This document shows positions 57,029 to 64,000 of a stretch of 64,000 nt of DNA, piece after piece (the stretch's first letter is position 1; each line of letters opens with the position of its first letter). Below the pieces are notes generated by a model. That model was not told where the DNA came from, ran no database searches, and worked only from the letters and a program-made list of their open reading frames with translations. The position numbers were made by a program, and so were the translations under genes. The stretch is taken from positions 4,891,001 through 4,955,000 of the forward strand of contig JAUKPH010000017.1 in the NCBI GenBank assembly GCA_030549335.1. Direction: 5' to 3'. Source of the stretch: Pontederia crassipes (taxonomy: Eukaryota > Streptophyta > Magnoliopsida > Commelinales > Pontederiaceae).

Positions 57029-59219
57029 ATGAGCGGCGCCGGACCCTCTTCCCCTTATTACTACCCCCGCCAGGGCCTTCTCCAACACACGGAACAGGAA
57101 GGAGAAGGCCAAGAAAGTCGCATAGATATGGGATTCAGTTCGGAGTACGATCAGCGGCTGCCCATGGAGGAAACAAAGACCTGTGAGGATCAGATGAAGA
57201 TTGTGGAGATGGAGGGCGACAAGAAGTGCTGCAGGCTGCTGAGCTACGACGAGCTGCCGGAGTACATGAAGGAGAACGAGTACATACTGGGCTACTACAG
57301 GGCGGAGTGGCCGATCGCCAGGGCGTTCCTCAGCCTCTTCTCCTGGCACAATGAGACCCTCAACGTCTGGACGTAGGAGCCTCAATCTTATCAGCATCAT
57401 GCTGATGATGAGTACTGCTAGATTTTTTTTTTCTTTTGGTTCTGAACTGTATTTTTTGGGGGGTTGCCATGGACGCAGGCATTTGCTGGGTTTCGTGGTG
57501 TTCTTGGGGCTGGCCGTGCTGAACCTGAGCTATCATGTGCCCGAGGTGGCTGACTTCCTTGGACAAATATCTTGGTGGGTTTGTTTTTGCAGCATGTTCA
57601 TGCACATGCAACTCTAGCTACTTTATTTCGCTGAATCTTCTAGTCGAAATATATATAGTTATCTTGAAATTTTAGAGATATATAGTTATGGATCTTAGTA
57701 ATTAAGATGTCTCTCATGATCTGCGTGTGATGGTGTTTGCAGGTCTATTCCAACAGACACGGTTGAAAACGTCACATGCGGTCTGGGAAACTTCCTTGGG
57801 GTAAGACACCATTTGTTTTTCAAGAAAAAGGATGGCATTGCTTTATTGCAAGTTCTTGTTTTCACTTTTATTCCCCTTTTTTCTACATCTTTTTGCCATT
57901 TTTCTACAAGACAAACCAGTCCGGAACCTGTTACATATATATTCCAGAAGTATAGGATTCTTGTAAATTGATGAAATCCACACATCACATACTTGTTTGT
58001 CTTTTCATCAAACAATAATAATCTGTAACCATGAACAAAATCCTATTAGCCAAAACTGCAAAAATACATCATAAAATTTGATTAGCCATTAAACGCTCTG
58101 CGGGCTTATAATAAGCTTTGCTGTGGATTTATGACAGACATAGCCTTGACTGCACCGCCCTGCAAGTTGTGAGTAACTGAACCCTGTGTGGTCAGAATCA
58201 CCTAAACATGTTAAACAACAATATCAACTGAGCCCTGCAGCTTGACACAATAAAATAGCCAGCTCTTTTATGAGCACTGTCGATTAAGATGTCAAGAAGT
58301 AGTCTTTTTTTTTTTCAGGAAACAATAAAGAAAGAAAGAGAGAGAGAGAGAAAAAAAAATAATGACCATTAATATTGCAATTTCTTGTCCAGAATATTAA
58401 AATGCTGATCTACAGATCACTACATGTAGTGATCTGTAGAAGTGCAGATACATTAGACTAGAGCAAGGAGGTAGTAAACTTGTTACATATATCAGAGCTA
58501 CGTAGTTCTAAGCTCATGCATGTGTTGGACTGCAGGGAGCTGCATCGTTCATCAAGTTGCCTATCTCTTCCATTGCCACTGGCCTCTCCGATTCGCCGGA
58601 GACTCCTGCGGCGGAGCGCTGGCCCTTCTTCGTGTTCCTGGGCGGCGCCATGTTCTGCCTCCTCTCCAGCAGCGCCTGCCACCTGTTCTGCTGCCACTCG
58701 CACCGCCTCAACATCCTCCTCCTGCGCCTCGACTACGTCGGCATCGCCGTCATGATCATCGCCTCCTTCTTCCCCCCAATCTACTACATCTTCCAGTGCG
58801 ACCCCTACTGGCAGCTCACCTACCTGGTTGCCATCTCCGCCATGGGCTTCGTCACCGTCTTCACCCTCCTCTCGCCGCACCTCTCCACGGGCAAGTTCCG
58901 GACGTACCGCGCGCTTCTCTTCTCCGGCATGGGGCTCTTCGGCATCGTGCCCGCCGTGCACGCCATGGTCGTCAACTGGGGCGAGCCGAGGAGGAACGTG
59001 ACGCTGACGTACGAGGCCGTCATGGCCGCGTCCTACGCCATCGGGACCGTGTTCTACGTGAGCAGGGTCCCGGAGAGGTGGAAGCCCGGGAGGTTCGACC
59101 TCGTCGGCCACAGCCACCAGATTTTCCACGCGTTCGTGATCGCCGGCGCGCTCGCGCACTACGGCGCCGCCGTCGTCTTCCTGCAGTGGCGCGACGAGGT
59201 GGGCTGCCCGAGGACCTGA
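57029..59219 (+). CDS. HHP: Heptahelical transmembrane protein (PAQR/adiponectin-receptor-like)
   Basis: Four exons (57029-57372, 57479-57574, 57743-57800, 58536-59219) give 393 residues with phases closing. A hydrophilic N-terminal part of about 85 residues precedes the HlyIII/PAQR domain: [31 protein letters not shown], then seven membrane helices with the zinc-site signatures [12 protein letters not shown] (Ser-x3-His), [20 protein letters not shown] (Asp) and [11 protein letters not shown] (His-x3-His). This is the plant HHP family, membrane proteins linked in Arabidopsis to hormone, cold and sugar responses. The exact paralogue (HHP1-HHP5) is not settled by eye. The last exon is very GC-rich, unlike the AT-rich introns. 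The ATG at 57029 is the first of two in-frame methionines before the conserved part and has a good context (GCCACCATGA). Confidence 0.92.
58409..58440. repeat. 32-bp perfect palindrome in HHP intron 3
   Basis: Each arm is TCTACAGATCACTACA and its exact reverse complement follows without a spacer. It lies about 95 bp before exon 4. Confidence 0.95.
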
Positions 59220-61071
59220 CGCCATGCATATATACGAGCGCAAGCTTCAACGGTGATAAAAAAAAAAATCCTTCATTTTCTGTACTCCTGATTCTTGCAA
59301 AAAGTGTGCATAGTGACGGGGGGAAGGCCTCAAAAAGTTGACAGATTGTTAAAGTTTTAATTATTCATCATCATACACGTAGGAGATGTTGTTTGTATAA
59401 GGTTTGGCGCTCGAAATCAAAATATCATTCTTTTTCTACAGCAAAGACTCCAAGTCATAATAATTAATTTTATAGCAACAGCTGCTGATTTCTGGGAAAC
59501 GACAATTGATTCAAAAACGTCTGTTTCTGAGGATACACTAATCCTATCACAGTGCTCCACAGTGCTCATAGACTACAAGAAAATCCAACAAGAATGATTT
59601 TCGTATTTACAAGTCTAAGAAAACAAATCAGACATACAGATTATTAAGCACAAAGAACATGAAATTTGCATGGATTCAATATGTATGCATGTGTGTGTAT
59701 ATATAAAATATATCTATGAAGGAGGAATCATCTCTGTTTGCCTCTTTTGTTTGATATTTTTAAGCTCTGAACTCCCACTAAGTGTTTCATTATGTAATAT
59801 CCTGCTTCTGTGCTGTGTATAGCAGAACATTTTGATAGTTTTTTAGGCTGTTAAATCAATTTTCAGATTAGCTTGTGGATAAATCTGCAGAGCGTTTTGA
59901 GGTCATATAAATTTGCTAGTGGGATGCTAAACAGATGGATTAACGAATCAGGGAATGTTTTTGTGAATGGATGCCTTTCTGTTATTGCAGTCCACTTCTG
60001 CCCCTAGAACACTTCTAGACAAGAGTAATAAGAAGAGGATGATTAATAGTTGCAGAGTGCAGACTAAAGAAAACACAAAAAAGAACTGGTTCCTGTTCGG
60101 CTCAAGGAGTTGCATGATCTCCAAAGACAACCGGAACCTTATCATGATCGAGTAAGAAGGATGGTGGCAAGTTCTTTTTTCTCGATTACCAGTTAATAAT
60201 ACTTGCGTGCTATTTGAAACATTAAGAAATGAAAGATACAAGAAAATGACATTGGTAATGATAAAATGTGGAAGGCTAATCATAGCAAAAAAGAAAATTA
60301 AAATAGAGATGCTTTGATGTTTTTTGAGAATTGAGATTTACTATACATTTATTCAAAGCTTCAAATGATTTCATTGTCGACACTATTGGAGCTTTTCACC
60401 ATCAATTTTTAATCGAGAACATTTGTGAACTAAATTATTATGAAGTACAAAAGTTGGATCAGAACCAAAGATTGACAGGATATGAATGACTGATTTTGTC
60501 ACAATTAAATTCATTTTCGATGCTAAGTCTATCATTCATAAAATCTCATCATTTTCAGTTGACATAATTGCGTGTGAAAAAAATAATTGAAATTTTTCCT
60601 ATTCAGATTTTTTTAATAAAAGATATATTTTATTGTTGACGTGAGTAAAATGTCCAATTTTTACTTTATAAAAATTGTTTTCATTTCATCACTCATCATC
60701 ATCATCATCAATTTTGAATAAAAAATGATCCAAACATTTTTTTATATTTTACAGGATTTGGAATTCAGAATTACATGTATGAGTGGTGAATGGAAAATAA
60801 ATAATTGGGACCGAATCACCGAAATAAAAATGAAATATATAAACCAGACCGGCCGGTTCGCCTTTCCTCTTGTGTCGACCCCGCAGTCGCCGTCTTCGTC
60901 TTTTCCTTGGCCTTCTACGCCGCCATCGTAGCCGCCGGAGATACCACCTCGATGGCGGTAGCTCCTTCCATGAACTCCGTGACCAATTCAGTGCACCGCC
61001 GTCGGCTCTCCTTACCTTCGATTTAGGGAGAAACAAGAGGTAGCATTTCTGCCCGCAGGCGACGTTACGCA
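59220..61071. other. HHP 3' UTR, intergenic, and DUF971 leader
   Basis: No gene is seen between the two transcription units. The DNA is AT-rich until about 60840, where a GC-richer stretch with a (CAT)n run just before it (60692-60710) leads into the DUF971 gene. Small open frames on both strands in 60750-61100 are basic low-complexity and unsupported. Confidence 0.5.
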
Positions 61072-63413
61072 ATGCATTTGGCTTTACTCTCGGGGGCGGC
61101 ACGGCGCCTGCACGCGGCCGCCCAGTCTGTTCCTAGGCTCTCAAAGTTCTCCCTCCGTCCCCCCAAATATGTAATCCTCCTCGTTTCATCCCGAAATCAG
61201 CATGCGATTTCTTTCTGATCTTCCTAGACGAATAGAGTTGTCTTGAAAATGTTGGATCTTTTGCCCTTTGTTTAATCAAATTGATGTGGTTTTTTCCTTT
61301 TTTTTCTCAGGTGGAGGTGGAGTTCTCTGATGGCAGCAGGTTCAGCCTGTCAGCTGAGTTCCTGAGAGTATGCAGCCCTGCAGCGGACAGCAAGATCAGA
61401 TCTTTTGGTGGGGAGAAGGTAATCCAAACCCATCTTCCTTCTTCCAAACTCTTTTCTCCTTTTCCTCCCCTCTTTTGCGATGCATGATTCAGTTTTGACA
61501 AGTGATGCGCTCAATGATATCTATGCTTGTATGACCTGCCTAAACTGTATCATGATGGAAAAAAATGGTCATTTCTGTGTGAAATATCAACTTTCTAGTT
61601 TTTTATATAAGTTCTTATTTCTTGCCTTCTTGAAGATAAAAAATATGGCATTTCCCTTTTGAAGATAAAAAACTCCGTCTATGTTTTATAGCCGGTCCCA
61701 AGCCCGGATAAAGGAGGAGAGTTGTGTTAGGCCCTGACAGCGTAAAATCCTGTCGAATCTTATGAACATGGATCAACGAACATAGCGGAATGGCGTCGTA
61801 TGATTCATGTAGCCGACCCCACCTAGTGGGATAAGGCTTTGTTGTTGTTGTTGTTGTTCCCTTTTGTTCTTTATGTTGATAATGCCTTAAATCTGAACCT
61901 TGCTCCTCTTTCTTAGTCAAGCGCTTTTCCCGACCGGGGTCTCGCTGCCCGGTCAGCGTGGTCAAGGGGGGTTCTAGGGGATCTCCTTGCCGGAGTTTCA
62001 AGGGGCGGAGCCCTTTGTATGTGATTCGGAATTAATTTATTTTCTTATCATGTGATAGGTGTCTTATTTTGGGGATTAATTCAGAGTCACATTATTCTGT
62101 AATTCCTATCGTCAAAGAGAGTGCCTATATAAACTCTCTAGGCATCCAGACAAATACCCATCCTTGTAATCATCATTATTTCATAACAAAGAGAGCCGCC
62201 GCTTCCCGAGGTCCTAACCCAATTTAGGATGAACCTCGTAAATTTCTGTATTTTTCTGTCGTAACAATTAAGGACAGAAATTTTCAAGTAAATAAAAGAG
62301 AAAATAAAAGATGTAGCCGATTTGTGTTGCTTTATAGCATATAAATAGTATTCAATCTTATGACTCATAACTCTAGGAAACTTTCAAGTTCACATTTGCA
62401 ATATCTTAGAGTTCTATGATAATGAAGGAACGAAAAACAGAACTCGAGAGAAATGGTGTTGATAAAGAGAAACTTACTGAAGGCTCACTTAGAAACATAG
62501 GTTGGAATTCTTTGTATAATAAGGGAAGACATGAGTGATTATCCAAAGAATATTATCAATTAACCTTATTTCTGGTTACCTAGCATCTACTTATTATTCA
62601 ATTTGAGATTCAAAGTACGCCTTGTTTGAAACTTCAACCATTGTTTTTGAGTGGCAAGTCAGCCAAAAAAAACACTTCAGACCCATGCAAATTGTATCAG
62701 TTTTTTAGTTTAACAAAATATCATGAACAATTATTCCTATTCTTCTTTTTCTTCTCTTTGTCCACAGCATGTTGGCATAGTTTCTTTTAGTTCTAAATTG
62801 TTATACCACTTCTTTTCTTCGTTACATGGCTCCTTTGTCTCATTTGATAGAAATTTGATACAGTGAAAATGATCTTTTTATTTAGTAATATAGTCATTCT
62901 GTTTCATTTGAATAGTGAGAGTGTCTCCCTCCAAAAAAAATGAAGTGAAAATGAGCAAACTGCTAATTAAGTTATTGGATTAAATGTTAAAGTGGAACAT
63001 GAATGAACTCTTCATGATATCTGTTCTATGTGGGTAACATTTCAAGGACAGTTGTAAGGTCTTTATCTAACTTTCAATATTTAGTGCTGAATCACTTTTT
63101 CTCTTAGGTGATATTTGGTCGGAGGCATGTAGGCATAATGTCAGCAGAACCAGTAGGAAACTATGGAGTCAAGTAAGGTGCCATTCCATATATTGAAATA
63201 TGTATCATCCTGTATGGATTTTTCTTGTGATGTTCTTTTATGGCCAGGATACTTTTTGATGACTTGCATAAAACTGGCATCTACACATGGGATTACTTTT
63301 ATCATTTGGGCACCAACAAGTTTACGCTAATGCGGGATTATATCAAAACATTGAAGAGGCATGGCCTCAGCCGTGACCCACAGAGAAGGATTGTGTTTAA
63401 CGCCGGAGGGTAG
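61072..63413 (+). CDS. DUF971 (GBBH-like N-terminal domain) protein
   Basis: Four exons (61072-61170, 61311-61418, 63108-63172, 63248-63413) give 145 residues with phases closing. The first 33 residues are rich in Ala/Arg/Ser/Leu with no acidic residue (ALLSGAARRLHAAAQSVPRL), as in a mitochondrial or plastid presequence. The rest is one DUF971 domain: VEVEFSDGSRFSLSAEFLRV, VIFGRRHVGIMSAEPVGNYG, VKILFDDLHKTGIYTWDYFY, ending RRIVFNAGG. The fold matches the N-terminal domain of gamma-butyrobetaine hydroxylase, and bacterial members are often found near iron-sulfur genes; the plant function is not known to me. The 1.7 kb intron 2 holds a SINE-like copy and an LTR-like block. Organelle targeting is an inference from composition. 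Confidence 0.87.
61662..61856 (+). mobile_element. SINE-like element sharing the LINE 3' end, DUF971 intron 2
   Basis: The same body as the copies at 23031 and 42253, but in plus orientation: TATGTTTTATAGCCGGTCCC, GTGTTAGGCCCTGACAGCGT, GGAATGGCGTCGTATGATTC, CCCACCTAGTGGGATAAGGC, then a (TTG)n tail. It is flanked by 10-bp repeats TTCCCTTTTG (61652-61661 and 61857-61866). Confidence 0.85.
61925..62275 (+). mobile_element. LTR-like block (solo or partial LTR), DUF971 intron 2
   Basis: After a GC-rich stretch (CCCGACCGGGGTCTCGCTGC) the sequence has the layout of an LTR promoter and R region: CCTATATAAACTCTCTAGGC as TATA box, then CCATCCTTGTAATCATCATT, CGCCGCTTCCCGAGGTCCTA and GATGAACCTCGTAAATTTCT. 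No internal retrotransposon domain and no second copy lie nearby, so it is a solo or fragmentary LTR if correct. Ends and target duplication were not resolved. Confidence 0.5.
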
Positions 63414-64000
63414 TTTGCTTGGCATGGTTGAAATTGCAGACATATCATGCAGAGTTTTTATGCATTATCTGACAGGCGTCTTCATTGCTACACAGTGAGA
63501 AAAGTGTAGGTGAATAGGAAATCAGGTTGTAAGCTAACATTCTGTACAAGCAAACTTAGATATTGACAGACTCTAAATTCCTAGTGTTCCTGGTATCTTC
63601 ATGCCGATCGTAAGAGGTATTGCTTAAAAGTGTATTGTTACTACTACACCACGCATGTAATGCGACCTGCGGCCTCTCACCGGCGGCTCCGCCGACTGTT
63701 AGGACCACTGGGGTTCCCTCGGATAAGAGGAGTTTGTTCTGCTGCTTGTCAAGCTGTTATCATTGTCGTCGTTCAGGACATGGTCACTTGTTGCTACAGA
63801 CTCATAATTCAATCATGTGATCAGCCTCATCGGCGACTGACTTTGTGGCACTAGGGCTTGTGATATTTGCCTCTCCAAGGAGTGGAGAAGACGGCCTGGG
63901 GATCGTGAAGTCTTCAAAAGGAAAAAAAAAAAGCACGACAGTGAGAGACTTTTGGAGCAACCCCTTCTTCTGACTTTATATTTGACTTCGAATGCACATC
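63414..64000. other. DUF971 3' UTR and downstream DNA
   Basis: No gene is supported. A frame with CYHCRRSGH looks a little like a zinc knuckle at about 63752-63778 but lacks the final Cys and has no supporting context. Confidence 0.4.

Noticed and set aside
57695-58015. 106-residue minus-strand frame in HHP intron 3
   Set aside because: It lies wholly in an intron and has no recognisable domain.
58458-59243. 261-residue antisense frame and other frames over HHP exon 4
   Set aside because: These are shadows of a GC-rich coding exon; the sense frame has seven helices and PAQR motifs.
60749-61102. Arg/Pro-rich minus-strand frame before the DUF971 gene
   Set aside because: Low-complexity translation of a GC-rich leader, with no domain and no splice support.
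63620-63854. Zinc-knuckle-like CYHCRRSGH near the right end
   Set aside because: The fourth metal ligand is missing, the frame is short and no retroelement context is visible.

Overview
This 64 kb window is plant nuclear DNA. It has spliced genes with GT-AG introns, long AT-rich intergenic stretches and many remnants of plant transposons. Two genes (UBP22-like and HHP-like) have very GC-rich coding exons set in AT-rich introns. That is typical of monocots, so a monocot is my best guess; the species cannot be fixed from the sequence.

Layout, left to right: (1) about 345-6365, +, the 3' part of a BAG6/Scythe-like ubiquitin-domain gene whose 5' end lies outside the window. (2) 10217-13954, +, a decayed, intron-containing copy of the C-terminal part of cytosolic prolyl-tRNA synthetase. 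(3) 14317-19115, -, a degenerate Ty1/copia retrotransposon with two LTRs and a perfect 5-bp target duplication. (4) 20386-25340, -, a complete seven-exon EMC7 gene whose introns hold several LINE/SINE insertions. (5) 25341-32516, a gene-poor stretch with three long-terminal-inverted-repeat elements and a (TA)n tract. (6) 32517-36418, +, a three-exon UBP22-type deubiquitinase of the SAGA module. (7) 38926-43810, +, a nine-exon purple acid phosphatase close to PAP26. (8) 45858-52837, -, a seven-exon calmodulin-binding receptor-like kinase (CRCK3-like) with a 2.75 kb non-LTR retroposon in one intron. (9) 57029-59219, +, a four-exon heptahelical PAQR/adiponectin-receptor-like protein. (10) 61072-63413, +, a small four-exon DUF971 protein.

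The protein-coding genes are ordinary single-copy housekeeping or signalling genes. They do not form a pathway or cluster, and neighbouring genes do not obviously work together. Exon joins were read by eye; for each complete gene all splice phases close into one reading frame from ATG to stop.

I see no novel gene system. The most interesting material is the transposon biology: a LINE and a SINE-like family that share the same 3' end (seven copies, four with target-site duplications, one a 48-bp micro-insertion); an RT-less, zinc-knuckle-bearing retroposon with promoter-like tandem repeats; and Mutator-like inverted-repeat elements, one of which may carry a captured gene fragment.
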